Positions 1 through 6,449 are shown, numbered from the stretch's first letter. The stretch: 6,599 bases of DNA from Syntrophomonadaceae bacterium (GCA_028698695.1 JAQVWB010000114.1:1-6599); one strand, 5' to 3'. Notes: generated by a model not told the origin, from the sequence alone. Program-made: numbers and translations.

Positions 1-13
1 TCATGATTTGTAG

Positions 14-41
14 TTAACTGTTATCCCTATGGCTGTAGAAT
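14..41 (+). promoter_or_regulatory. Candidate sigma-A promoter for modABC
   Basis: A -35-like TTAACT (14-19, 4 of 6 to consensus) is followed after 16 bases by TAGAAT (36-41, 5 of 6). Transcription would start near 48, giving a leader of about 70 bases before modA. It is the best hexamer pair I see upstream of modA, but it was found by eye in AT-rich DNA. No clear ModE-type operator is visible beside it. Confidence 0.35.
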
Positions 42-118
42 AGTTAAAAAATAGCTCGGTGCCAATACGTTTCATTGCGTTTTGTGCCTTGAGCGAAGCG
101 AAAGGAATGGAAATAATT

Positions 119-913
119 ATGAAAAAGAATCGTCTTCTAATTGCCCTTTTATTAGGGATGTTGCTGGTTATAGGAGGTTGTGCTGCTCAGGATACAACCC
201 CCCAGGCTCCTGCCCAACCCACTATTGAACTTAACATCTCTGCTGCTGCCAGCCTGACTGATGCTGCCAAAGAAATGGAGCAGCTATATAATAAAGAGCA
301 TCCTGAAGTCAAACTCGTTTTTAATCTTGCCGCATCCGGCACTTTGCAAAAACAGATAGAAGAAGGTGCTCCGGCTGATGTTTTCATATCTGCAGGCAAA
401 AAGCAGATGGATGCTTTGCAGGAAGGTGGATTTATAGTAAATGACAGTCGCCAGAATTTACTTGGCAATGAATTGGTGTTAATTGCACCCCAAGATAGTA
501 AAATTGAGACCTTTGACGATTTAGCAACTGATAAAGCCGCTAAAATCAGCATTGGTACCCCTGAGACAGTCCCAGCCGGTAAATATGCCCAGGAAGCCCT
601 TACTTCCCTTAACTTATGGGAGCCTATTCAGCCCAAGCTGATTATGGCCAAGGATGTCCGTCAGGTTCTAACCTATGTTGAAAGTGAAAATGTAGATGCT
701 GGACTGGTTTATCGTTCGGATACAATTGGTTCGGAAAAAATTCGCATTGTGGCTGCAGCCCCAGCTGATTCCCATAGCCCGATTGTCTATCCAATGGCTA
801 TAGTGGAAGCCAGTCAGCAGCAGGAAGCAGCTCAGGAGTTTATAATTTTTCTAACCAGTGAAACAGCCATTAAAGTCTTTGAAAAATATGGCTTCAAACG
901 CATGCAGCCGTAG
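119..913 (+). CDS. modA: Molybdate ABC transporter, substrate-binding lipoprotein ModA
   Basis: ModA is the extracytoplasmic receptor that captures molybdate (and usually tungstate) and passes it to the ModB permease. Starting at ATG 119 the protein has 264 residues, close to the usual ~255. It opens with MKKNR, a hydrophobic stretch and the lipobox IGGC, so Cys21 should be lipidated and anchor it to the membrane. A Thr/Pro/Ala/Gln linker follows. The ModA core begins near residue 38 with SAAASLTDAA (41-50), then NLAASGTLQKQI (69-80) and GAPADVFISAG; Ser45 and Ser73 lie where ModA proteins bind the oxyanion. DAGLVYRSD near the C-terminus also fits the family. The frame is open upstream to a GTG at 59, but ATG 119 gives a proper signal peptide, with AAAGGA at 101-106 as a distant ribosome binding site; ATG 107 is an alternative. 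modB starts 8 bases after the stop. The sequence is ModA-like, not TupA-like; relative Mo/W affinity cannot be read. Confidence 0.93.
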   Translation: MKKNRLLIALLLGMLLVIGGCAAQDTTPQAPAQPTIELNISAAASLTDAAKEMEQLYNKEHPEVKLVFNLAASGTLQKQIEEGAPADVFISAGKKQMDALQEGGFIVNDSRQNLLGNELVLIAPQDSKIETFDDLATDKAAKISIGTPETVPAGKYAQEALTSLNLWEPIQPKLIMAKDVRQVLTYVESENVDAGLVYRSDTIGSEKIRIVAAAPADSHSPIVYPMAIVEASQQQEAAQEFIIFLTSETAIKVFEKYGFKRMQP

Positions 914-921
914 TCATTTTT

Positions 922-1602
922 ATGAATATACCCTGGGATTTAATTGACTGGTATCCAATCTGGCTATCAATAAAAGTAGCCTTTCTAAGTGCGGGTGTAG
1001 TGGCGGTACTGGCACTGCCACTAGCCCGCCTTATGGAAAAATATAATTTTCGGGGCAGGGATTTTGTGGAGGCATTTGTCACGCTGCCCCTGGTATTGCC
1101 GCCTTCTGTTGTAGGTTATGGCTTATTGGTTTTGATTGGTCGCAGGGGGCTGTTGGGAAATTTCTTACATAATATGGGCTTAAGCCTGGTGTTTACCTGG
1201 TGGGCAGTTGTCCTGGCCGCCAGTGTAGTAGCGTTTCCCTTAATGTACCAGAGTGCCCGCGGGGCTTTTGCCAGTGTTAACCCCGACTATGAGAAAGCTG
1301 CCCGTACACTGGGTGCCGGTGAATTGGCAGTCTTCTTTCGGGTTACGCTGCCTCTGGCCTGGCCGGGAATTTTATCGGGATTAGTTTTAAGTTTTGCCCG
1401 GGCAATGGGTGAATTTGGTGCTACGCTGATGGTGGCAGGGAATATTCCCGGTCGAACGCAAACTATCCCTCTGGCCATTTATTTTGCGGTAGAGTCGGGG
1501 GATAAATTAACGGCTAATACCCTGGTGGGAATTATAAGCGTTTTTTGTTTTGCCTTAATTCTGTGGGTAAATCGCTGGAAACAGAAATATCAACAGTATT
1601 AA
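922..1602 (+). CDS. modB: Molybdate ABC transporter, permease ModB
   Basis: ModB is the inner-membrane channel subunit of the molybdate importer; a homodimer would sit between ModA and two ModC ATPases. The 226 residues match the usual ModB length. I see about five or six hydrophobic segments, roughly residues 13-35, 52-73, 87-107, 142-162 and 198-216. The cytoplasmic EAA loop that contacts the ATPase is clear at 124-149: EKAARTLGAG, then VTLPLAWPG. ARAMGEFGATLMVAGNIPG (160-178) and TQTIPLAIY are typical of ModB/CysT-type permeases. The ATG at 922 follows the modA stop by 8 bases and has no Shine-Dalgarno sequence (TAGTCATTTTT precedes it), so translation is probably coupled to modA. modC follows after 23 bases, making a compact operon. 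Confidence 0.93.
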   Translation: MNIPWDLIDWYPIWLSIKVAFLSAGVVAVLALPLARLMEKYNFRGRDFVEAFVTLPLVLPPSVVGYGLLVLIGRRGLLGNFLHNMGLSLVFTWWAVVLAASVVAFPLMYQSARGAFASVNPDYEKAARTLGAGELAVFFRVTLPLAWPGILSGLVLSFARAMGEFGATLMVAGNIPGRTQTIPLAIYFAVESGDKLTANTLVGIISVFCFALILWVNRWKQKYQQY

Positions 1603-1625
1603 ACCGGCAAACATTTGGAGGGATT

Positions 1626-2327
1626 ATGCTAAAAGCTGATTTTGAAAAGGAGTTATGGCATTTTAATCTGCAGGTCAGTTTTGAGGTGCATGCGGGGCAG
1701 GTGCTGGTTTTGTGGGGCCCTTCAGGCGCAGGCAAGACAACTGTTCTGGAGTGTTTGTCCGGTTTAAAACATCCCGATGAAGGGCAGATATCATTAAATG
1801 GAAAACTACTGTTTTCAAATACAGGTGGGATTAATTTACCGTCACGAAAACGGCGCGTTGGTTATTTGTTTCAGAATTATGCACTTTTCCCGCATATGAC
1901 CGTGGGTGAAAATATTGATTTTGGCCGGCGTTATCAGCCGGATAAGGATTCATCTTACCAGCGCTGGTGGGAAGATTTGATGCAGGCTTTTGGTATCGGA
2001 CATCTGATTAACCGCTATTCATATCAATTATCCGGCGGAGAAAAACAACGGGTGGCTCTGGCCAGAGCCATGGCGGTAAGACCGGATCTACTGCTTCTGG
2101 ATGAGCCGTTCAGTTCATTGGATCATGAAACCAAGCTGGATCTGCGTCGTGAATTGAATGCGGTAAAGAAAACCTGGGATATTCCTGTGGTTTTAGTTAC
2201 TCACGACCGCGAGGATGCTGATGCTCTGGGAGATTGCATAATTACGATTGATCACGGACAAATGATTCAATCCCAAAGGATGCAAACAGCAAATAAACCG
2301 AACACTCAAATCTGCAACTCTTTATAA
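1626..2327 (+). CDS. modC: Molybdate ABC transporter, ATP-binding protein ModC (short form)
   Basis: ModC is the cytoplasmic ATPase that drives molybdate import through ModB. Visible motifs in the 233 residues are Walker A GPSGAGKTT (31-39), Q-loop Gln83 in YLFQNYALFPHMTVGEN, ABC signature LSGGEKQRVALARA (135-148), Walker B LLLLDEP (155-161) with D-loop SSLD, and H-loop His193 in LVTHDRED. The nucleotide-binding domain is complete. The protein stops soon after IITIDHGQMIQ, so it lacks the ~120-residue Mop/TOBE molybdate-sensing domain of long ModC proteins such as that of E. coli (~350 residues). The ATG at 1626 is chosen because TTTGGAGGG lies at the right distance upstream; the frame stays open back to 1545, but that stretch lies inside modB. 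Substrate assignment rests mainly on the adjacent modAB. Confidence 0.9.
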   Translation: MLKADFEKELWHFNLQVSFEVHAGQVLVLWGPSGAGKTTVLECLSGLKHPDEGQISLNGKLLFSNTGGINLPSRKRRVGYLFQNYALFPHMTVGENIDFGRRYQPDKDSSYQRWWEDLMQAFGIGHLINRYSYQLSGGEKQRVALARAMAVRPDLLLLDEPFSSLDHETKLDLRRELNAVKKTWDIPVVLVTHDREDADALGDCIITIDHGQMIQSQRMQTANKPNTQICNSL

Positions 2328-2440
2328 ATAACAAAACCTGATAAGATTCCGGTGCCTGAGAATAGCCAGCACTCATTAAATATGATTAAATATGTAATAT
2401 CAGGTCTTATGCCTGAAAATGAAATGATTGGCAGAAAGAG
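2328..2440. other. modC-fdhD spacer with tandem and inverted repeats
   Basis: This short AT-rich spacer has two exact tandem copies of ATTAAATATG (2375-2384 and 2385-2394). It also has an exact 8-bp inverted repeat, ACCTGATA at 2336-2343 and TATCAGGT at 2398-2405, separated by 54 bases. No T-rich intrinsic terminator and no convincing promoter hexamer pair was found, so I cannot tell whether fdhD is co-transcribed with modABC or has its own promoter here. Confidence 0.4.
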
Positions 2441-2446
2441 TTGATT

Positions 2447-3214
2447 GTGCTGGTGGATATCGTTAAACAACGAAACCTGAAAGTTTTCAAAGAAGGCAAG
2501 CTTTCAGATGTAACGGACTATATGGTAGTGGAGAAAAGCCTGCGTATAATACTTAACGGTCATGAACTGGTAACCTTAGCCTGTTCGCCCGAGGCTACAG
2601 AACAACTGGCAGTAGGATATCTGCTCAGTGAGGGGCTGTTAAACAGTCGGGAAGACATTAAAAGTATGCAGGCGGATGATCCTCTGGCTGTAAGTATCGA
2701 GACATTTTCACAGACAACATTTCCGGCAGGAGCAAGGAAAATTAATACCTGTATGGGCAAGGGTGGGACCGGATTACCGGAACCACTGCCGGTAGATACA
2801 GAAATTCCAAAGCTTGATCCCTGGCATTTGCTGAAGCTTATCCATGAACTGGATGCCACTTCGTTTACTTTTCAGCGTACCGGGGGAGTTCACAGTGCAG
2901 CTTTGGGAGACAGCGATACCATGCTTGTAAGGTACGAAGATATTGGCCGACATAATGCAGTTGATAAAACTCTGGGACATGCTGTACTGGAGGGAATTAA
3001 GCTGCAGGACAAGGTTTTGTTGTTAAGTGGCAGAATTGCATCGGAAATTCTTATTAAAGCGGCCCGTAACCGTATTCCGGTTATAGTTTCCCGTTCAGCG
3101 CCAACTCTGCTGGCGGTAGAATTAGCTGAGAAATTAGGCCTGACTGTAGTGGGCTTTGCCCGGGGTCAACGATTTAACGTATATGCTCATGGGGAACGCA
3201 TAAAATTCGATTAG
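2447..3214 (+). CDS. fdhD: Formate dehydrogenase accessory sulfurtransferase FdhD
   Basis: FdhD is a cytoplasmic maturation protein. In E. coli it carries sulfur from the cysteine desulfurase IscS to the bis-MGD cofactor of formate dehydrogenase, making the terminal sulfido ligand needed for activity. Family landmarks seen here are LAVGYLLSEGLL, the cysteine loop INTCMGKGG (Cys102), FQRTGGVHSAALGD, VRYEDIGRHNAVDK, SGRIASEILIKAA, the IPVIVSRSAPT strand, and GFARGQRFNVYAHGERI at the end. GTG 2447 is preferred as start (255 residues) because AAAGAG at 2435-2440 sits 6 bases before it; TTG 2441 directly abuts that site and would add two residues. The cysteine loop is unusual: the CxxC of E. coli FdhD reads Cys-Met-Gly-Lys here, so the second cysteine is missing. 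The position between molybdate uptake and a molybdenum formate dehydrogenase agrees fully with the assignment. Confidence 0.95.
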   Translation: MLVDIVKQRNLKVFKEGKLSDVTDYMVVEKSLRIILNGHELVTLACSPEATEQLAVGYLLSEGLLNSREDIKSMQADDPLAVSIETFSQTTFPAGARKINTCMGKGGTGLPEPLPVDTEIPKLDPWHLLKLIHELDATSFTFQRTGGVHSAALGDSDTMLVRYEDIGRHNAVDKTLGHAVLEGIKLQDKVLLLSGRIASEILIKAARNRIPVIVSRSAPTLLAVELAEKLGLTVVGFARGQRFNVYAHGERIKFD

Positions 3215-3236
3215 AAAACCATGGTAATGATAAAGG

Positions 3237-3319
3237 TAAAAGACCTTAAAGTAGTATAAATAAAAACAAAATTACCTAAAAGAGACATGAAGTAGCATAA
3301 ACAAGACCAAAATTACCTA
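3237..3319. repeat. Two imperfect ~41-bp direct repeats
   Basis: Positions 3249-3278 and 3290-3319 match at 26 of 30 bases with no gaps, a period of 41 bases. Both share the core CAAAATTACCTA at the right end and AAGTAG at the left. Similarity continues leftward with one indel (TAAAAGAC at 3237, TAAAAGAG at 3277). The copies are AT-rich, lie just after fdhD, and have no open frame of note. They could be paired protein-binding sites or a local duplication; the sequence does not decide. Confidence 0.6.
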
Positions 3320-3324
3320 TTGTT

Positions 3325-3350
3325 ATATACTGCATAATGCAGGGATATAT
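3325..3350. repeat. Palindrome with ATATA arms
   Basis: ATATA (3325-3329) and CTGCAT (3330-3335) are mirrored by ATGCAG (3337-3342) and TATAT (3346-3350), with one central base and a 3-base asymmetry (GGA at 3343-3345). This could be a dimeric regulator site or an RNA hairpin. It covers the AGGG that would serve as ribosome binding site for the small ORF at 3349. The ATATA...TATAT arms faintly recall ModE-type operators, but the match is too weak to name. Confidence 0.45.
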
Positions 3351-3411
3351 GAAAAAAAAATATTTTGGCGAAGTGGAAGCCTTGAAATGCCGGTATACAG
3401 GTATTATGTAG
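3349..3411 (+). CDS. Possible 20-residue leader ORF
   Basis: ATG 3349 begins a 20-codon frame, MKKKYFGEVE then ALKCRYTGIM, ending at TAG 3409-3411. GCAGGG (3339-3344) lies 4 bases upstream as a possible ribosome binding site. The frame crosses the left arm of the hairpin at 3385-3420 and stops just before its right arm, the arrangement expected of a translated leader that controls a terminator. No run of a single amino acid codon suggests a sensed amino acid. An ORF this short can occur by chance, and I recognise no family. Real translation is unproven. Confidence 0.25.
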   Translation: MKKKYFGEVEALKCRYTGIM

Positions 3412-3429
3412 TCGGCATTTTGCTTTTTT
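3385..3429 (+). terminator. Intrinsic terminator after fdhD
   Basis: AAATGCCG (3385-3392) pairs perfectly with CGGCATTT (3413-3420), with a loop of about 20 bases and further G-U pairs at both ends. A T-tract follows at 3424-3429. It would end transcripts from fdhD, or act as an attenuator for a transcript starting upstream. The T-tract begins 3 bases beyond the stem, slightly less than ideal. Confidence 0.6.
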
Positions 3430-3495
3430 ACACGCTTTGGTCCTTGTAAAACGTCTAATAACTGGAGGAACTCCCTCCCTTGTGTCGAATAAGAA

Positions 3496-3524
3496 CTGAT
3501 ATAGCGTTAATTGTTTAGTACAAT
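3496..3524 (+). promoter_or_regulatory. Candidate sigma-A promoter for the riboswitch-fdhA transcript
   Basis: CTGATA (3496-3501, 4 of 6) and TACAAT (3519-3524, 5 of 6) are separated by 17 bases, the optimal spacing. Initiation would fall near 3530-3531, exactly at the first bases of the riboswitch's closing stem. That coincidence with an independently identified RNA structure raises confidence. Confidence 0.5.
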
Positions 3525-3529
3525 TTCAT

Positions 3530-3627
3530 AGCTCCGAGTCATATCCGCCTAAAGTCCATGACTATGGAAATATGACCGTCAGGGTATACCGGGAAACAGG
3601 TATGCCTCCCGTATTTGGAAAGGAGCT
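3530..3627 (+). ncRNA. Moco-type riboswitch aptamer
   Basis: The predicted RNA folds into a closed multi-stem unit. Closing stem P1 is AGCTCC (3530-3535) with GGAGCT (3622-3627). An arm of GTCATAT (3538-3544) with ATATGAC (3570-3576) is capped by TCCAT/ATGGA (3555-3559, 3564-3568). A second arm of ATACC (3586-3590) with GGTAT (3599-3603) ends in a GAAA tetraloop (3593-3596). The 3' side carries GGTATGCCTCCC (3599-3610) and GGAAAGGAG (3617-3625), which resemble my memory of the conserved 3' part of the Moco RNA motif, a GNRA-capped element found before Moco synthesis, molybdate transport and Moco enzyme genes. The location, before a Moco enzyme gene and followed by a terminator, is as expected. 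A tungsten-cofactor variant is possible, because such variants are reported to lack one stem and I cannot assign stem names with certainty. Confidence 0.78.
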
Positions 3628-3628
3628 G

Positions 3629-3660
3629 GCTTAATGCAGGTAATCATACTTGCATTAAGC
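3629..3660 (+). other. Strong hairpin between aptamer and terminator
   Basis: GCTTAATGCAGGT (3629-3641) pairs with ACTTGCATTAAGC (3648-3660): 13 pairs including one G-U, with loop AATCAT. No T-tract follows, so it is not itself an intrinsic terminator. It starts two bases after the closing stem of the riboswitch and may stack on it or compete with alternative pairings of 3628-3632. Confidence 0.6.
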
Positions 3661-3681
3661 TGTCTGGGGTCATCGAACCAG

Positions 3682-3713
3682 AAAGCCTCCTATTTCGTAT
3701 AGGTGGTTTTTTT
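3682..3713 (+). terminator. Riboswitch-controlled intrinsic terminator before fdhA
   Basis: CCTCCTAT (3686-3693) pairs with ATAGGTGG (3699-3706), with one T-T mismatch and loop TTCGT. AAAG before the stem can pair with the start of the T-tract (3707-3713). It lies between the riboswitch and fdhA and would stop transcription about 40 bases before the start codon, so it is probably the expression platform. Its left arm is partly complementary to 3621-3632 at the end of the aptamer, a possible antiterminator. Confidence 0.75.
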
Positions 3714-3752
3714 GTTCGCTTAGGATGGTATTTTTAGAAGGGAGTGGAGATT

Positions 3753-6431
3753 TTGGACAGGGTGAAATTAACTATTAACGGGAAGGAGGTTGAAGCTCCG
3801 GCAGGTAGTACTATATTACAGGCTGCAGAAATGGCTGGCATTGAGGTCCCAAGATTATGTTATGATCCTCATCTTAGTAGTTTGGGGGCATGTCGTCTGT
3901 GCGTGGTAGAAGTCAAGGGCAATCGTTTATTGCCGGCTTCCTGTGTTACTCCGGTAACCAATGGCATGGAAGTTGAGACTGAAACTGATAAAGTAGTGCA
4001 GGCGCGCAAAACTATTCTGGAACTTCTGGTTGCCAATCATCCTCTGGATTGCATGACTTGCGATAAGATGGGGGCATGCAAACTAGCAGATTACTGTTAT
4101 AAGTATGGGGTCAAGGATAGTCCTTTTGTAGGCGAAAGGCATGAATATCCGTTGGATGACAGTAATCCATTTATTATTCGTGATATGAACAAGTGTATCC
4201 TTTGTGGTGCCTGTGTTCGTGCCTGTGAAGAAATGACCGGACAGGATAATCTGTCCTACCTGAATCGTGGCTTTAACCGTAAGGCAACTACGGCTGCCGA
4301 TGTGCCGTATATCGAATCTGATTGCGTATTTTGTGGACAATGTGTAGCAGTATGTCCTACCGGCGCTTTAGTTGAAAAGACCATGTCTGGAAAAGCGCGT
4401 CGTTGGGATATTGAACTGGTACGTACCACTTGCCCGTTTTGTGGTACCGGATGTAATTTCGATCTGGCCGTAAAAGATGGCAAGGTTATAGGTGTTCTGT
4501 CAACACCGGAAGCACCGGTAAATGGACAAATGCTTTGCGTAAAAGGACGTTTTGGCTGGGATTTCATTTATAATGAAAAACGTCTGACTACTCCGTTAAT
4601 AAAGAAAAACGGACAGTTTGTGGAAGCCAGCTGGGATGAGGCTTATGATGTGATTGCTGAAAAGTTTAACGCTATTCGTGATCAATATGGCCCGGACTCT
4701 TTTGCAGCGCTGAGTTCTGCCCGTTGTACCAATGAAGAAAATTATCTGGTGCAAAAGTTGACCCGTGCTCATATGGGAACCAACAACGTCGACCATTGCG
4801 CCCGTACTTGACATGCGCCTACCGTGGCCGGTCTGGCCACTACTTTCGGAAGCGGCGCCATGACTAATCCAATCTATGAAATTACTGAAGAAGCAGAACT
4901 GATGCTGTTAATTGGAACCAATGCTACTGAGGCTCATCCGATTATTGGTTACAAAATGAGACAGGCGGCTCGTAATGGGGCTAAAATGATTGTCTGTGAT
5001 CCGCGTCGCATTGACCTGGTTGACGAAGCTGATTATTGGCTGCAGCTTAAACCGGGCACCGATATTCCTCTTCTCAATGGTCTCATGCATATAATCATTA
5101 AAGAAGGTTTGGAAGACAAAAAATTTATTGAGGAGCGTACTGAAAACTACGAAGAGCTTAAAGCTATCGTAGAAAATTATCCTCCTGAAAAGGTAGCCGA
5201 ATTAACTGGCATTTCAGTGGAAGATTTATATGCGGTTGCTCGTCTTTATGCCACTACTGATAAAGCGATGATTTTCTATACACTGGGTATTACTGAGCAT
5301 ATTTGTGGAACCCGCAATGTTATGAGCGTAGCTAATCTGGCTATGTTAACCGGGCATATTGGTCGTCCTGGAACAGGCGTATGTCCGATGCGTGGTCAAA
5401 ACAATGTTCAGGGTGCCTGTGATATGGGAGCCCTCCCCAATGTTTATCCGGGCTATCAGGCAGTTGCCAATCCGGATATCCAGCAAAAATATGAAAAGGC
5501 CTGGGGTAGAGAACTGCCCAATAAAATAGGGTTAAAGATTCCGGAAATGTTCGAAGCTGCTCACGAGGGTAAAGTTAAAGCCATGTATATCCTGGGGGAA
5601 AACCCGGTATTAACTGATCCTGATAGCAATCATATCCGGGCAGCTCTGGAACATCTCGATTTTCTGGTTGTTCAGGAATTATTCCTGACCGAAACTGCGG
5701 AATACGCAGATGTTATTCTACCGGCAGCCAGTTTTGCAGAATGTGATGGTACTTTTACCAATACTGAACGCCGTGTGCAAAGAGTACGCCAGGCAATCGA
5801 ACCAATTCCGGGACAAGCTAATTGGGAAACTATTTGCCAGATGGCAACGCGGATGGGATTACCTATGAGTTATGAACATCCTTCGGAAATATGGGATGAA
5901 ATGGCCTCGTTGGCACCTTCCATGGCAGGAATCAACTTTGGACGTCTGGAAAACAGCAGTCTGCAGTGGCCCTGTCCTACAGTTGAACATCCGGGTACGC
6001 CCTTCCTGCATAGTGGCAAGTTTACGCGTGGCTTAGGTGCATTCCAACCATCTGATCATATACCACCTGCAGAAATGCCGGATAAGGAATATCCTTTCCT
6101 ACTTTCAACCGGTCGTATATTATATCATTATAATGTAACTACACCGTACTCACCTGGCATTGCCAGCATATGGAATAAAGAATTGGCTGAATTCCATCCG
6201 TTGGATGCCGCGAAATTAGGTTTGGATAAAGATAGCAAAGTTAAAATTGCTTCCCGTCGCGGTGAAGTAACATCAGCAATAAAGATTACAGAAAGAGTAC
6301 AGCCGGGAATGATCTGGATGTCATTCCATCATACCGCAACTCCAACCAATGCATTAACCAGTGATGCTCTGGACCCAATTACCGGTACCGGAGAGTACAA
6401 GGTTGCTGCAGTAAAAGTGGAGAAGTTATAG
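3753..6431 (+). CDS. fdhA: Selenocysteine formate dehydrogenase, alpha subunit
   Basis: FdhA interconverts formate and CO2 plus reducing equivalents at a bis-MGD Mo (or W) centre. The gene is read through in-frame TGA 4809-4811 as Sec353 (CARTUHAP, His354 next), giving 892 residues, normal for this family. Domains in order: N-terminal [2Fe-2S] domain (Cys36, 47, 50, 64); His-Cys3 [4Fe-4S] site (His96, Cys100, 103, 109); two ferredoxin-type [4Fe-4S] motifs (CILCGACVRAC 148-158; CVFCGQCVAVCP 191-202); a catalytic-domain [4Fe-4S] site (Cys227, 230, 234, 262); the molybdopterin oxidoreductase core, with RGQNNVQG near 547-554; and a C-terminal molybdopterin dinucleotide-binding domain from about 780 (FLLSTGRILYHYN). 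This layout is the soluble, NAD- or ferredoxin-linked type, with electrons leaving through the N-terminal clusters. No export signal is seen. TTG 3753 is chosen because AGAAGGGAG ends 8 bases upstream; GTG 3744 overlaps that site, and GTG 3762 is possible. Confidence 0.95.
4812..4850 (+). promoter_or_regulatory. Bacterial SECIS element
   Basis: GTGGCC (4824-4829) pairs perfectly with GGCCAC (4835-4840) around the loop GGTCT (4830-4834), beginning 12 bases after the TGA. As I recall it, the E. coli fdhF SECIS also has GGUCU in its apical loop, recognised by SelB. Position, stem and loop together strongly support recoding of TGA 4809-4811 as selenocysteine. Confidence 0.88.
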
Positions 6432-6449
6432 GATACAGGAGGCTCAGTT

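Noticed and set aside
92..110. Dispersed repeat around GAGCGAAGCGAAAGG before modA
   Set aside because: The purine-rich motif looks repeat-like, but only one copy is in the window, so repetition cannot be shown.
59..118. Longer ModA starting at GTG 59
   Set aside because: It would put about 20 extra residues before a textbook lipoprotein signal peptide; ATG 119 gives MKKNR plus the lipobox at the normal distance.
1545..1625. N-terminal extension of ModC into modB
   Set aside because: The extension lies inside modB in another frame, and ATG 1626 has a good TTTGGAGGG site upstream.
3237..3319. CRISPR array
   Set aside because: Only two imperfect copies are present with an ~11-base gap; there is no spacer series and no cas gene.
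3382..3407. Promoter TTGAAA...TATTAT inside the fdhD terminator region
   Set aside because: The spacing is only 14 bases and the -10 element lies in the terminator loop.
3744..4811. Stand-alone short iron-sulfur protein ending at TGA, with a separate second gene at 4824-6431
   Set aside because: The same frame continues without a gap, conserved family residues span the TGA, and a SECIS hairpin follows, so this is one selenoprotein gene.
4083..4814. Minus-strand open frames across fdhA, and similar ones across modA, modB and fdhD
   Set aside because: They are antiparallel to strongly conserved genes, have low-complexity Ser/Thr/Pro-rich translations and show no family resemblance.
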